Assembly (NCBI GenBank): GCA_027919835.1
Contig: JANVFP010000010.1
Location: forward strand, 434,001-498,000
Source: Lentinula raphanica
Lineage: Eukaryota > Basidiomycota > Agaricomycetes > Agaricales > Omphalotaceae
Reading direction: 5' to 3'
Length of the DNA: 64,000 nt
Part shown: piece by piece, positions 10,347-22,619 of the stretch
Layout: the number at the start of each line of letters is the position of its first letter
How positions within the stretch are numbered: position 1 is the first letter of the stretch
The notes under the pieces: generated by a model
The model's database searches: none
The model's input: only the letters and a program-made list of their open reading frames with translations
Told to the model about the DNA's origin: nothing
Position numbers and translations under genes: made by a program

Positions 10347-11676
10347 TCAAATGGTACGCTACGTATGCATAAGCCATAGTAGCTAAATCGCGAAAGCAAG
10401 CGACGTACTTTGACAACCGACCATTGTACGACCAAATCTCTAATGCGGTCGTTTAGATTTTTTCTGCAAAGTTCACAGGTCAATCGATCAGCCAAGGGAG
10501 TCAGAGCAGACTCCAGAAAGCCCTTCGATATATCTGTACGTATCAAAGAAGGGAATAAATATCGGAACGGAAGAGCTGATTTAATATTTACCGGGACGGG
10601 CATCCCAAGCGATATACGCAGACGCCAATGCCCAGGCCCGCGTCAGGTTTCTCTGGTCAGCAAAAGAACAGCTGGAAGTAGGCGCGTGAGGGTGGGGTGA
10701 CTGTAGCAATAGCTTCCGAGCGAATCATGTCAGTAGAGGGACAAAAGGGCAAGCATGATTTTACTATGATGACTTACTCTCTTGAGAGCGTCAACACGAC
10801 CGATGTGCAAGAAGAACATCCTACGCAAATACTTGGCTCCCATCGCTTTTGCCATCTCGTCTGTAAGCGTGGATAGCTGGAATGATAGGAGGTGGGGAGA
10901 GGCTGATACCGCCAGTTCATACAAGTCGTGTCGAGCGGCGAGAATGTAAACGTTCATCGGGAGGAGTGGTGCATGTGAGAGAAGCAAGTTGTGTAGATGG
11001 CTTTGGGGTTCGATACATGTTTTTGGATTGACACCGTATGATGGAAGCTTGTCTACCGCTTCGGCAAGCAATTCGAAGGAAGGAGCGTAGTGGCTGCAAG
11101 ACAAGCCATAGATGGCGTGAAGGATGATGTTTAAGACTGCAGATGTTTCTGGGATGTGTATGAATGCGCTTGTGGGCTTTTGTCTACCGGGTGGACTTGG
11201 AGAAGGAGTGATTGTGAGATGCGAAGAGCCAGGCGCGTCATAAAAATCAGCTGGGATTAAGGATCCGAAGGAATTCTCTGAACATTGCAGGACTAGTTGT
11301 GAATGAACATGAAACAACACTGAATCAGAACAAATCAGTATCAAGTCGGGGGTTAGAGATTGCCAAAGAGCGTCCGGATGGAATGCTGTTGAAATCGGAA
11401 AAGCTGTCACGGTGGCGTTATCGGCGGGAGAGGGGCCAGGATATGAACTCAAGGGGGAAACAACAGATAAATTCTAAAGGGAGTTGAATGGTAGTGATCA
11501 GATAGGGCGCACATGTAGATTGAAGCTGAGCTTACATGAGCAGTAGGTACTGGCTGCTGGAATGAGATATCAGTCAAGTTAGAGGTGTCCTGAGAGTATT
11601 GGAATGGAGAGTCCGATTCCATGATTTCATCGGATACGAACTGGAAAATATTGTCTAAACCCATAGAAGTGTCCAT
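10347..11676 (-). CDS. BTB/POZ-domain protein, copy A
   Basis: Five exons (11536-11676, 10778-11473, 10592-10712, 10409-10533, 10347-10358) encode about 364 residues. The BTB fold lies at residues about 70-200: PDLILICSDSVLFHVHSQLVLQCSEN is the entry strand-helix, then SAVLNIILHAIYGLSCSHY. A helical region follows with MNVYILAARHDLYELAVSASPHLL, LTRAWALASAYIAWDARP and LNDRIRDLVVQWSVVK. The last exon is only four codons (RTI-stop). The family is large in Agaricomycetes and its molecular role is unknown; BTB folds usually dimerise or recruit Cul3. The gene is a paralogue of the one at 29760-30980. The N-terminal exon (MDTSMGLDNIFQFVSDEIM) aligns with MDMSNWDSVLQFASNSMD of that copy. Junctions were set by mutual agreement of the two copies. 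Confidence 0.82.
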
Positions 11677-12897
11677 ACTAACTTAGGAAAGCTAGGTTGC
11701 TGATGTAGTACGTGTCCGTAATCCTTCGTACTTGATAGGGAAGAAAAAACACAACTTGGCAGTGAGCATTGAGAAGCGCTGATCGAGAACGGTTTGCTTA
11801 AAGCCACGTACGCGAAACCAACGATCTTGTTCAAAGTTCTATCCAACGACGTGAACAAGAGCCTCCTCAGAGGAGAGTTTTGAGGGAGACCGTTCTAGAA
11901 CAAAGGGGAAGAAAGTCCAGGGATTGATGACCGAAGCACAACGGGGTTCCAATTGGAACCGGCTTTTACCAGCGGGGATTTCTTAAAAGCTACGAGGAAT
12001 CCGTGGTATAGATGACTTCATATGGCCGGATTCGCTACTGTGTTCTTCGCGTTAATATTCTGCAAGTTTGAGTATATATCAGTTGCCACAATTGTATTCC
12101 TGCCATCGTGATGGTAGATGATGCTATTCCCGGGAGTGAGAGTCTAGCAATTCGACTGAATGCACTGATGTTACGAGTAGCGAAAAAGTGAGCCAGTGAG
12201 CTCATTGATGTCAATGAGGACCCAATGACCAACACACCTTTCCATTAATAGGTGCCTACCGCTTCAAGTGGGCCGTACCACCGTTACTTTCAGTGCTCGA
12301 ACGTTCAAGATCGCTGAAGTCAACCTTGAGTTAGACATTCCACAACGATCAAAGTGTTCGCATCGGATTGCCTCTGCTGATTCGTGATTCTAAAGGTGCA
12401 GCTCTAAGAGATAGATGTACATACCTTCATGAACTTCAAGTTGCCGACGCGCTTTAACGATAGAATGGTAGAGTGTTGTGTTGAGTGAATCATGAATCAG
12501 AAAGAGTTCGTCAGAGGGCCAGCTTTTCAACATTCAAGCCGGAAAAACAGACCAATGACCACGCCAAACGATGATGCATTCGGATACGATGTTATAGTGA
12601 TAACTCTGAGACCGTTTCCACACAAGTCATAAATCCTTTGTTATGAAGACAGTGAACCGTCAGTCCCGTATGGAAGCGTATGGAGGCCTTGCCACTGCAT
12701 TGTGAAGAGAACTCAATCGCGATCGTACAAAATGAACGAAAAAGTTGTTCAAGAGCCGAGAATGCCTGATCTTCGCCAGTACTACATCAGACATACAACT
12801 GATTGCAACGTGTCGGAAGAGAACTCAGCGCCTATAGAATCTTGGGTGAGTACACAGGAAGGGCATGAGATGATATATCCCACAAAAGTAGGAGACA
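11677..12897. other. Gene-poor stretch upstream of BTB copy A
   Basis: About 1.2 kb with only short frames lacking recognisable motifs. It includes the BTB copy A promoter. I saw no tRNA or repeat. Confidence 0.35.
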
Positions 12898-13040
12898 TAC
12901 CAACAGACCACTGTATGATAAGAACTTTGATACGATCGTTAAGAACCTTACAGATGCTCGGCCGAGGCGCAAGGGCAGGCTTAGGCTTGATAGTTGAAGC
13001 TGAGCGAGACCGGAGCAAGGGATATCTTCATCGATAGTCC
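12898..13040 (-). pseudogene. Decayed 3' fragment of a BTB-family gene
   Basis: On the minus strand, 12899-12960 resembles the nucleotide sequence of the penultimate exon of the BTB copies. The stretch from CGAGCATCTGT to the end of CAGTGGTCTGTTG matches the exon at 30798-30922, apart from a deletion of about a dozen bases after CGAGCATCTGT and scattered substitutions. The residues read LNDRIKVLIIQWSVG where intact copies have LNDRIKNLIVQWSVVK. The upstream part is already unrecognisable (a possible GAAGATATCCCTTGCTCCGG counterpart of the DISTGFLES start). No BTB fold is left. The fragment is closer in sequence to copy B (29760) than to copy A next door. Confidence 0.65.
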
Positions 13041-14454
13041 AACATTGAACGCCAGTCATACACTCTCGGACTCATTTCCGGGGAGATGCAATCCACTTGG
13101 TCGTGCCATCGATATCATCATCAGACGGATCAATGTCTTCTTTGTCGTCGGCGATGGTTGTACGGACAATCAGCTATCGTCGCGTCGAATCTGGGGTCTC
13201 TATTGAATTGCTTGTATTGCCTCTGCTTCTTGTAGAGCTTCGATGGAGTCGACCCGCAGCGCGTCAACAGGAGCGCAGGTCTACTATTTAGGGAGCCCGG
13301 CACGAATTACGAAGAGGAGAAGAGGAAAATTAGAGGGCGACTCCTAGTCATACTAAGAGTCAACATTATCGTTATCTTGTCCTCTGACTCACGCTCTTGC
13401 CCTCACCCGACGCCCTTTCTTGATCGGCCACTGTCCCTAGACACATCTCCTATATCGATACGACTCGAACACATATATCATGTCGAGTGCAGTTATGAAG
13501 GCAATTGGGAGATGAAGAGAGCGCGAGAGAGAGTAAAAAAGAGTAGGTACAGAGAAGAACGTGAGGATAGTGAGGATCATCGTTGTTTCCCGTTTTTCTT
13601 TGCGGCCATCTTGAAGAGGAGTAGAGTGCGAAGATATGCTATCTTGCCCAAAGATAGAAGTGAGCAGAAGGGAGGAGAAAGGAAAGGAGATGACATAACA
13701 GGATGATGGATGTCAACAGTGGGATCGGACCCGTCGAAAAACCTGACCGCCCACTGCCACCGCATCCGAAGACCGCAGCGGTCAACACGCTCTTTCTTCC
13801 TCTTGCCTGTCGAACCAGATATAGGGGCCCGTTCTCCGTGCCCGTCTTGTCCTTTCTTTTGTCCTGTGATCACCTCGCCATCATCGTCCTGCTCGAAGTT
13901 AGGTCAATCTCAATTGATCTCCCGTGGGCAGACTCATGCGAGGTTTGAAACTCGCGGTCACCAACGACTCAGCAACTGTGTCAAGTCTACCGTATTCAGT
14001 TCAGCTCGACCTTCCGAGTACTGTTTCATCTGTCTCAGCTCGCTTCATCCGGCGACAACATGGTAAATGGTACATAGGTGGGATATAATGAATATGCTTT
14101 GTACGCCGCCTTTCAAGCTCAAGGTCCGCCTATCGAACGTGTGTCAGAATGAGACGAGGTCAGATAGAATGAAATCGCACCAAATGCCTAAAAACTGTGC
14201 ATCCCACTCAGGCAATCATCCGAACGCGATGCTTGCTCTAGTCAGAAATTTAGTCAGAAAGAATGCGATAGGCAGATTGTTCAGAGCTTCTTGGACTTTT
14301 ATACAATAGCCGAGCTGAGTTCAAGCTGAGTTCAAGAATTTCAACGCGTCTTAACGCGAGTTGGGGAGATGAAGTTCAATAGAAGGTTGTTTGCAAAACA
14401 CGAAGAAATTGAACACGTGCAGGCGCGTCCTAAAATTTCCTCTATTCACTTGCA
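13041..14454. other. Gene-poor stretch upstream of ELP2
   Basis: About 1.4 kb without a gene I can support. Several frames of 60-118 codons overlap on both strands (for example 13377-13706 plus, 13577-13873 minus, 13710-14066 plus); none shows a known motif. At 14310-14336 an 11-mer (GCTGAGTTCAA) is repeated in tandem. The last about 80 bases before the ELP2 start have a diverged inverted counterpart near 40260-40345. Confidence 0.4.
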
Positions 14455-17400
14455 ATGAACATATCCACTGCATACATTTCCGCCTCAACAAATCGTTATT
14501 CTGCAGCCTCAGATGTTACATCCGAAGGCACCGTCATCTTTGGATCGTCAAATCTGCTTGGTCTCTGGGATATTGTCCGTACCTGAAAGGTCTTCCTCTC
14601 ACAACGAATTGACTTCCTCTAATAGAGCGATGGTGACAAAGGAATCTCTGCCACACTTGCAGGGCACAACGCCATGATCACTTGTGTTCGTGTGATAGAC
14701 TCTCAGACATTTGTTAGCGCGGACGATCAAGGTCAAGTTCGGATATGGAAGAGAAAAGGGTTTACGTCCCAGGCATGCATCGAGAAACCATTTGTTCATC
14801 AGTCTGGATTGAAGATGATCATCCTTTTAGTGGAGCTGTCATGCCAATTTTTCTGCTCACAAGCAAGCAATATCTGCGCTCTGTGTTTTCGACGACTGCA
14901 TTGTAACAGGCTCTTCCGAAGCAACTGTCAAGTTATGGAAACTACCACAAGATGATTCAGTAGTTCAATCTCTACAAACGATACATCTTTCGGGGCGGTA
15001 TCCTCTCGCTCTGGCATGCACACGGCTACCACAGTCAGATAGTCGGTGTTCATACTCCTGGGGATAACCCCCGCATCTCATCTTACACTTGCAGCTCTCG
15101 TGCTAGCTATCGGAGGAACGGACAGAAAAATACAGCTATGGACGCGTTCTGACACTGTGGTGAGTAGGTTTTCTATTTGAATTGACTGAGTATATTTCAC
15201 TCGTACTCATTTTGGGTGTTCTAGTTCGTTCAATCGGCCATACTCGGTGGACATGAAGACTGGATCCGTGGACTCTCTTTCAGCTTCCCAGAGACAGATG
15301 GTTCGCTTGTCCTTGCATCAGGTTCCCAAGACGCAACGATCAGGTTGTGGAATATCGAAGTGTATAAGAAGGGTGTCCAATCGCCATCATCGGAGGGCTT
15401 GGGTAGTGATGATCTACTAGATGCGTTCGAGGAATCTTTGGGTGACTTTGGAGACGCAGAAGAAGGGGGTAGACAAATTTCCCTCAAACGGCATATTCTT
15501 TCTGTCAAGTCGAAGCAAGAAAGGTGGGCATGAGTTGACTCCGACCCAGACAAGCCACTAATGTAATGAAAAGCTTCCTTTTCTCTGTAACCTTTGATGC
15601 TCTCCTCGTCGGACATGAAGCAGGTATCACGTCAGTCTCTTGGCGACCGCCCAATTCACAAAACTCTACCCCGACACTGCTCTCAACGTCCACCGATTCT
15701 TCGCTCATATTTTGGTCCCCGACGACAATGAATACGAATTCCAAAGACCGAACGAGCTCAATCTGGATCAACCGAGAAAGGTTCGGTGATATTGGCGGTC
15801 AACGACTGGGAGGTTTTGTGGGAGGCATTTGGAGGCGGGATGGTAACGAGGCATTGGCGTGGGGTTGGTCTGGAGGCTGGAGAAGATGGCGTTGGGTCTC
15901 TCCATCCTTAAATGACGATGAAATCTGGGAGGAATCGGGAGCCATCGGAGGTCATCGTGGATGTGTTAAAAGTGTTGACTGGAGTCCCACCGGGACGTTT
16001 TTGATGTCTACGGGGTACGAAGGGCTTCTTTCTTTGTTAGTCTTGATTCAATGATCCTCACTCAGGATCGATCAAACTACTCGAATACATGGCGCGATCC
16101 CACAACAAAACGACTTGCCTGCAATATGGTACGAACTTGCCCGACCTCAAGTGCATGGATATGATCTTCTTGGAACCGTCTTCCTTGATGAACTGAAATT
16201 CGCCAGTATCGCGGATGAAAAAGTGCTCCGTATTTTCGATGCACCTCGTCGATTCGTGGACCTCACGCAAGCACTACATGTAACTCGATTTTCTGAAAAT
16301 GAGGTTAGTTATATTTGTCAAAATCTACCCGAATGATTCATTTTCTGCTACAGAGAAGTAGACCGATGGGTGCAAGTGCAATTCCCTTGAATCTCTCGAA
16401 TAAGGCCGATGAAGATGGTAAGAATTTCTCGACAAGTCTGCGGCCGATTTCAGTTTTGACTTTGCTTCCTGTTTTTGTACGCAGGGCAAGCCTCTATGTC
16501 TGCGCCAGTATCTCGGCGTCCATATGATGGAGAGTTAGCCTCCGTCACAATATGGCCTGAAGTCGAGAAGGTTTTCGGACATGGTTACGAAGTGCGAATA
16601 TTTTGCAGAGCAGCATACGTCAAAAGCTCATGTCTCGGTTTCAGTCCATTACTTTGGCTATCTCAAACTCGCGGCGATACATTGCCACTGCATGCAAAGC
16701 GTCATCACCCGAGCACGCTGTCGTCCGTATCTACGATACAACGACCTGGCAATCTGTCGGTGAACCTCTGGCAGGACATTCACTGACAGTAACGCAGATT
16801 GCATTCAGCCCAGATGACGAACTAATCCTGACAGTTTCTCGGGATCGTTCTTGGAGGCTGTTTCAAAAAGCGGAGACTGAAGGTAGTATTTATTTCGATG
16901 GTTTAGATTTTAAGAGGCTCAGTGTGACATAGGATATACACCACAGTCTGCTGAAAGCAAGCCTCATGGTAGAATCATCTGGGACTGTGCGTGGGCTTCA
17001 GAAGGTGATATATTTGCCACTGCCTCTCGCGATAAAACAGTAGGTTTCCTGGAGCCACATCATGCTGGTTTGTTTTGAGATCAATTGCATGCAGGTCAAG
17101 ATATGGGGAAGGAATGATGAGAACAATTGGTCTTGTGTCTCTACTTTAAAGATGGAGGAATCGGCTACGGCCGTACATTTCAATGGTTTAGACAAGCAAC
17201 AAAAGTGAGCCCAATTGCAAGAACACAGGCGAGAAGTTAAACATTTGCAGTCGCTATCTTGCTGTTGGACTAGAAAATGGGACAGTCCTGCTCTACTCCA
17301 ACTCAACCTTGGATACGAACTGGGCTTGGAAAATGTCGATACTTCCAGAGTATGTATATTTTTGCACTTGAGCAAGTTTGGCAAAGTAGCTGACCACCTG

Positions 17401-17530
17401 TGGTTGCAGCTTTGGACATGTCGGTCAGATCAACCGCTTGCGCTGGCGTCCTGGGACAGGAGAGCGATGCAAAGAGATAGCGAGTTGTAGTGAGGATGGT
17501 ACACTGAGAATATTGATTGTCCAAGTTTGA
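14455..17530 (+). CDS. ELP2: Elongator complex subunit Elp2 (WD-repeat)
   Basis: A multi-exon gene of about 800-850 codons with many WD repeats. It starts MNISTAYISASTNRYSAASD, the Elp2 N-terminus. Recognisable blade segments follow: HNAMITCVRVIDSQTFVSAD, ISALCVFDDCIVTGSSEATV, LAIGGTDRKIQLW, LGGHEDWIRGLSFSFPE and LVGHEAGITSVSWRPPN. The Elp2-specific segment RERFGDIGGQRLGGFVGGIW is present, then GHRGCVKSVDWSPTGTFLMS, and AGHSLTVTQIAFSPDDELIL near 16775-16835. The last exon ends with EDGTLRILIVQV. Elp2 scaffolds the six-subunit Elongator that makes the cm5/mcm5 modification of wobble uridine in tRNA. Several internal junctions (around 14780-14870 and 16030-17250) were not fixed exactly. A broken inverted copy of its 5' end lies at about 39990-40345. 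Confidence 0.9.
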
Positions 17531-17900
17531 ACATCGATCCAAATATAGAAGATGAGACGAAGAGAGCTGATATACAGTGGGGAGTTAAAGAAACACCAAA
17601 ACAATTTCAGTAACGAGACAATTCGGAGGGTGCGAAGGGTATCGGAATGCGCGGTGTAAAAAATATAGGGATAACAAGCAGGGAAAGCTAGAGGTGTGCA
17701 ATAGGGATACAAGAACATTTGCAAGGTCGTCAAGTTAAATAATGTCGCGTAGGCTCATAGGAACTTCAGGCTGTGGGGAGAATTTCAGAATTCAAGTTTT
17801 TTTGGCAAACATGGAAGGACGTACGCATTTTATTCTGTCATTCGCAAGTTGAATGGATGTGATTTATCAGTATAAAAGTCCGCGAGGCAAACAAAACAAC
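17531..17900. other. Convergent intergenic region
   Basis: 3' flanks of ELP2 and the eIF4A-like gene; no gene seen. Confidence 0.4.
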
Positions 17901-20900
17901 CTACTTATAGAAACACTCTATGGATCGTAGCATTTCAACATCACCGCCCGTGGCAGTCACGAAGTTGATCACGACTCCAGCGCGCGTATAGTTGTTGGGA
18001 GAGATAGCAGGAGAAACGCTGGTCCACAGATCAACATCCATAAACGAAGACGACAGTGGCAGAACCTTACCGGTGAGCATATTCTTCAACAGCTTTAGGT
18101 AAATCTGCAGATAGATCAGGAAAAATGGCTGAAATTCGAGCATCAGAAGGCGAACCATAGTTGATCACAAGTGGGATATGGGAAACTTCTTTGAGTTGAA
18201 CATCGTACACGACCAGGACTTTTGTCGTGGTAGGCTGGCGTATGACAGTGGAAGAGTTGCCTCTAAATTTATTGAAGGCAGTGATCTTTGTTGCAGGGCT
18301 CATGTCACCATGCTAAAACCGCTATCAGAAGCCAAGAATCAGCCTCTTTGGGGCAAATCGACTCACCAACGGGACGGCCTCCAATCCTCGGCTTGCTAAT
18401 TTATAGACCACAGAATCTAAAGCAGTCATTCCTCCAACATGAACAATGGCTTGTGTAACGTCAATATCATCAAACAAGTCAGCAAGGGCATCTAGTTTCC
18501 ATTCCCGAGCTTGGACACTTTCCGCACTAGTAGAGCCTCTTCCTGACCCGATGATGCCAAGGCCTCCGCCATTGCTCGCGACTGAGGGGTCTGCTCTACT
18601 ACCGGCGGTGAACGCCAGATACAGATAGTACTGGCGCAGTCCACGCGATCCCCCCTGGGAAGCTTCTGCTTGAGTGACGTTGCCGTCTCGTCGCACAAGC
18701 ACCCGGACTGGTTCGCGCAATTGAATCGCGGTAGCAAGATTGAGAACATCTTGGGGGACCGTATTAGAGAATAGTGCTGTCTGTCTGTCGATACTCTGCG
18801 GCGTGTTCTGACCGCTGGGATCGGGAGATGGAGCAACGGCAGAGAACCTTCGATTGCTGTTTTGAAAAGGACCGGACGAGGGAGAGTTGGGGTCGAAATT
18901 GGCGCCAAAGGCACCGGATCCCGAAACTAAGTTGCTGCCAGGCGCACTAGAGCTGACAGGCCTAGTGCGAGGTGAAGGAAGGAGTTTGACGATATTGAAT
19001 ACAAACTCGTGCAGATTGCGAGCAATGAGCTGATCAACCTCATCCAGAACCAAGAATCTAACTTCAGATCCTGGAAGACCACTTGGGGAGGTGAAAAGGG
19101 CATGCAGTTTCTGGGGCGTGCCACAGATTATATGTGGCATGCTTTGTTGGAGAAGTCGCAGTTCCTGCGTCAGGTCTGTGTTAGTGGTCCCGACCCCCAA
19201 GGCAGATCTGACACCGATAGGTCCGCCCAAATCCCGTATCATTCTCTGTGCTTGCGTAGCTTGATCGACAGTAGTCGATATCATGATCACGATTGGTCCA
19301 CGGTTGACGGGTTGACTCGCAATACTGGTGATGGCAATCTGGATGGCTGGTATCACATATGCCGCAATACGCTCTTGGGTAGGTGGAGCTTGCGCGATAA
19401 TGTCGGCACCGCGAAGGAGGAAAGGCAATGCACGCTGTTGAATCTTATTCGGAGGTCCGACACTAGCGAAGTGAGGTCGATGAGGGCTACAGTACTATGC
19501 CAAAAAAGTAGAACTTACCCGAACTTGGTCAACGATCGTAAGAGATCTGGTGCAAGCGTTAGCTGTTCCCATTTGGATATCAGAGGGCCTGAATCTCGCG
19601 AGCCCCAGTTATCACCTTGTGAGTCAACCACCTGGAACCAACGAGTGAGAAATTGAACCAAATGCTTTGTAGAATAGCAGACTTACACCAGAGGAATCCC
19701 GACGCATCAACCCGGAGACGGAACGACGTTTGTCTCCACGCACTTGGCCATCTGAACGACCACCATTCAACTCAGTTCCTCGGATAGGAACATCAAGCGC
19801 TCCCGTTGACCAAGTCCGCATTGGAGGATTGGGCAGACGAGGAGATGGCCTCATATCAGGACGATTCGGCAATCCGTGACCCAACAAAGCGGGCGATGAG
19901 GTCAAAGTAGGATTGACTTCGAGGGTTGCATTTGCTGGACTCAGGAGGGGAAGTCCTGTGATATTGGAAGCAGAGTGAATTTGTTGCGTTTGAAGCGCGA
20001 GTAGTTGGCCCACGGAAGACGTTAGAGTATTCAACCGTTGCGAAATTGTGGAAATATCGTCAGCGGGGGCGGACTGATTAGGGGCAATGTTCGCAATAGA
20101 AGGTCGGGGACTGAATGTCGGCGTGCTACTGGTAGCAAATGGGTCCTTGAACTCGGGCTGAGGCTGAGAGCTAGTTCCCAGTGACCGTTCAACGAGGAGG
20201 TTGACTTTGCGGTGCATATCGCCTAGATCTCGCTGTATCTCTCGAGTAGAAAACTCGCACCGTACGAGTCGATCGAGCAAGTCATGGATCATGGGAGAAG
20301 CTTTGAGTTGCGCTTCGAAACTTTGCGTTTGTTGTAGATCGATGCTGGGCGCAAAGTGACTACTTGAGTCCAATGAGGAAGCTGGTGAAGAAGAGGTGAA
20401 TCCGCCGCCTAGGCTTCCGTAGGATATATGGCTGCTATTGTTGATTGCAACAGGTGGCGTAGGAGTCGGAAGCAGCTCCTTTGGCTGTTGGATGTTGAAA
20501 AAGCCTAAACCTGTCAGACCACGGGAACCAAGTTCCAACGTGGGTCCAGGTGTGGTTTGAAGATCTTCGCCTTCTGGTAGCACTTCTAAGCCTCCTCTCA
20601 TGCTTGATTCCCTTTGAAGGCGATTTTCTGTACCCAAAGACAGTCTGTTCGTGTCAAGTTGACGGACAGTGGGCGAGGAACGAGAGCCGTCGTTCATAGG
20701 CGGAGGCGAGGGACGACCAATCGAGCCGTTGACCGCTTCGTCTAATTTCGGAGGACTCGGTGAAGACTTGAGAGAACGGAATTCTGTGGGAGATATAGAT
20801 ACAGAAGAGGCAGAACTGAGGTCTTGGTCATTGCGTTGGAAAGAACGACGATGGGTAAGACTCAAAGCTGGGAAGCCCTCATCATCGTTGGATCGATTGC

Positions 20901-20970
20901 CAGGGAAGAAAGGCATAGATGCTGGGTTGAGAGCAGCACTTCGAGCCATGATGTGAGTGACAGATGGCAA
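17901..20970 (-). CDS. eIF4A-like pseudohelicase with long disordered N-terminus
   Basis: About 940 residues. The first exon (about 19690-20970) encodes about 428 residues of Ser/Pro-rich, mostly disordered sequence. It contains a helical stretch (MIHDLLDRLVRCEFSTREIQRD) and ends SVSGLMRRDSSG. The rest follows the eIF4A fold: a Q-motif-like WEQLTLAPDLLRSLTKFG with NKIQQRALPFLLRGADIIAQA, LVLDEVDQLIA, PVRVLVRRDGNV, EWKLDALADLFDDIDVTQAIV, HGDMSPATKITAFNKFR, and HIPLVINYGSP with AGVVINFV. The catalytic motifs are degenerate. Motif I (SGTGKT) is replaced by PPTQERIA, Ia by STTVDQAT, DEAD by DEVD, SAT by SNT, and HRIGRxGR by AHRVSPAISPNN. A roughly 80-residue Ser/Pro insert separates motifs II and III. 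ATP binding and hydrolysis look impossible, so an RNA- or eIF4G-binding scaffold or regulator is more likely. The ATG at 20949 is an alternative start. Confidence 0.75.
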
Positions 20971-21505
20971 CTATAATGGCGCAAGTATGAAACGGTTCGA
21001 AGACTGATATTGGTCAACAATATAAACTTGCGTGAGATTACTGAGGTCTTCACCTTGAGCGTCGTACGTCGTTGGAGTGCTTAGGTAGATTCCATGCAGC
21101 CAGAGATATATGAGGTGGAAGGGGACCTCAAAGAATGGGTGGTCAAGAAAACTTTGGACCTACTTATAAATTTGCCTTACAAATCAAATATCAAATCGAG
21201 ACGCGTATGTACACAATGAACATGTGTACATTGTCCATCTGAATGCATTGAAACCAAAAGAGTGTTTTGCTGCGTCTTCAGAGCAGCGTAGGCTATACAT
21301 GAACGTTTGAACTACGGCTAGCGCGGAATGGTACATCCTCTACATCAATGTGATTGGCATACACAGTGGTGTGAGCATCTTCCAGATAACCAAATCACTC
21401 TGGTTTGTTTCCCCATGTAAAATTTCAGTAGGCTCGGGACGTAGAGTTTCACCGCTGAAGTAGTACGGGCTTCAGTATACTGAGAGGGTTTCAGAATTTG
21501 CAGAC
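20971..21505. other. Intergenic, promoter of the eIF4A-like gene
   Basis: No ORF of interest; 5' flank of the eIF4A-like gene and 3' flank of the RRM gene, both on the minus strand. Confidence 0.35.
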
Positions 21506-22240
21506 CTACCCATATTTCTTACGTCGTAAGGCTCCAACACCATGGTAGTGTTCTGTAGGTTGGAAGATCAACAAAAGCGTTCAAAAACCAATGGCCAGTG
21601 AACGTACCAAAGAATATTCGATCCATTTCCGGAAGGATAGCACTGGTTAAGCCAATCTGGATGATATTGTGAGCACCGATGAACGTATACCGACTAAATT
21701 GTTTTGATTTACCACAAGTCTCCGTCCAGTGAGGGTCATGCCATTCATCTTCATCACTTGAACCAAGCCGCTCCATTCGGTAAGAGTGATAGTCGCGTAC
21801 TGAACATCCAAATCGTCAATCAGCATATCCGGGGTGGCCTGCACCGCGCAACCATGGGAGATGCGCAAACTAATTTCACTGAGCCCATCACAAGTCTCAA
21901 AACACTTTGTAAGCTCTGAGACGCTTGTGAGCGGATGAATCTGTCGAGCACACAGGTGAGACCGAGATGTATAGATGTCAGTGTAAGGGATTGATCTCAC
22001 ATTTCCAACATAAGCACGAAAGACCTGCGGCATAGGAGGCCTGCGTTTGTCAATGTTCTCTCGCTTGTCAGCAGCCTTTTTTGCGTCCGAGATACGTGAG
22101 CTTCTTCGCAGTGAGTCATTGGGTTTGGCCTGACTCTATCGCATAGGTTGAGCAAGCTCTGAATGAAAGATGGAAGCAACACCACTGACCGAACTCTTCT
22201 TGGTGTGGCTAGCATGGTTCTGGTTATGTAGACGAGCCAT
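21506..22240 (-). CDS. Small RRM-domain protein
   Basis: About 190 residues in five or six exons. The model starts at the ATG at 22240 (MARLHNQNHASHTKKSS), continues with a basic segment (SLRRSSRISDAKKAADKREN) and then a single RRM. The RNP2 strand is FRAYVGN, interrupted by a 60-nt intron before IHPLTSVSELTKCFETC. The RNP1-side strand is DVQYATITLTEWSGLVQVMK followed by NGMTLTGRRLV. RNP1 lacks the usual aromatic pair (YATITL instead of GFGFVxF), so RNA binding may be weak or specialised. The C-terminus is short and basic (GVGALRRKKYG). The function is unknown; similar single-RRM proteins occur in nuclear RNA processing. Later exon junctions (21560-21720) rest on splice consensus only. Confidence 0.6.
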
Positions 22241-22619
22241 CAGGTAGCGGGTTGCTGGAAGGTTGGTAGCTGGAGGAAGGGTTAGTATGTTGAGCCCTTT
22301 CATTGTCGGTCGCCATTTTATAACAGATTATCGGCCAAAGCAGATACCGCTTGGGCTGAGAAAAGCGGTTGGGAGTGGAACAATGAGCGCAGCGAGCGAA
22401 CAATGAAGAACAGTGAGCATAAAGAACGCATCCAAGCTGAAACATAAGCCAAGGCCCAAAAGACTTTGACATAGTGAAAACTCAGCCGAAAGAGGGAGGA
22501 ACAGTGGACAAGAATTGTTTTGACCTGTTTTGGCTAACGACACGTATGTCACGTGCCCGTATACAGACGCGCGCCTGTTGGCCAACGTTGGACTGCAGTG
22601 CAGTCTGCCAGTTGTGGAA
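22241..22619. other. Divergent promoter region (RRM gene / FMC1)
   Basis: No gene. A minus-strand frame at 22224-22472 contains an ATG that could begin an extra upstream exon of the RRM gene, but no consistent junction was found. Confidence 0.35.

Noticed and set aside
13377..14066. Possible genes between the BTB fragment and ELP2 (frames at 13377-13706, 13577-13873 and 13710-14066)
   Set aside because: Frames overlap on both strands with no motif, no consistent splice joins and low-complexity composition; not enough to call a gene.
14078..14130. Extended homology of the region 14078-14130 with 39810-39960
   Set aside because: Short words match (GTACATAG.TGGGATAT and TTCAAGCTCAAGG) but in inconsistent order and orientation, so I limited the ELP2 copy to the part that aligns collinearly.
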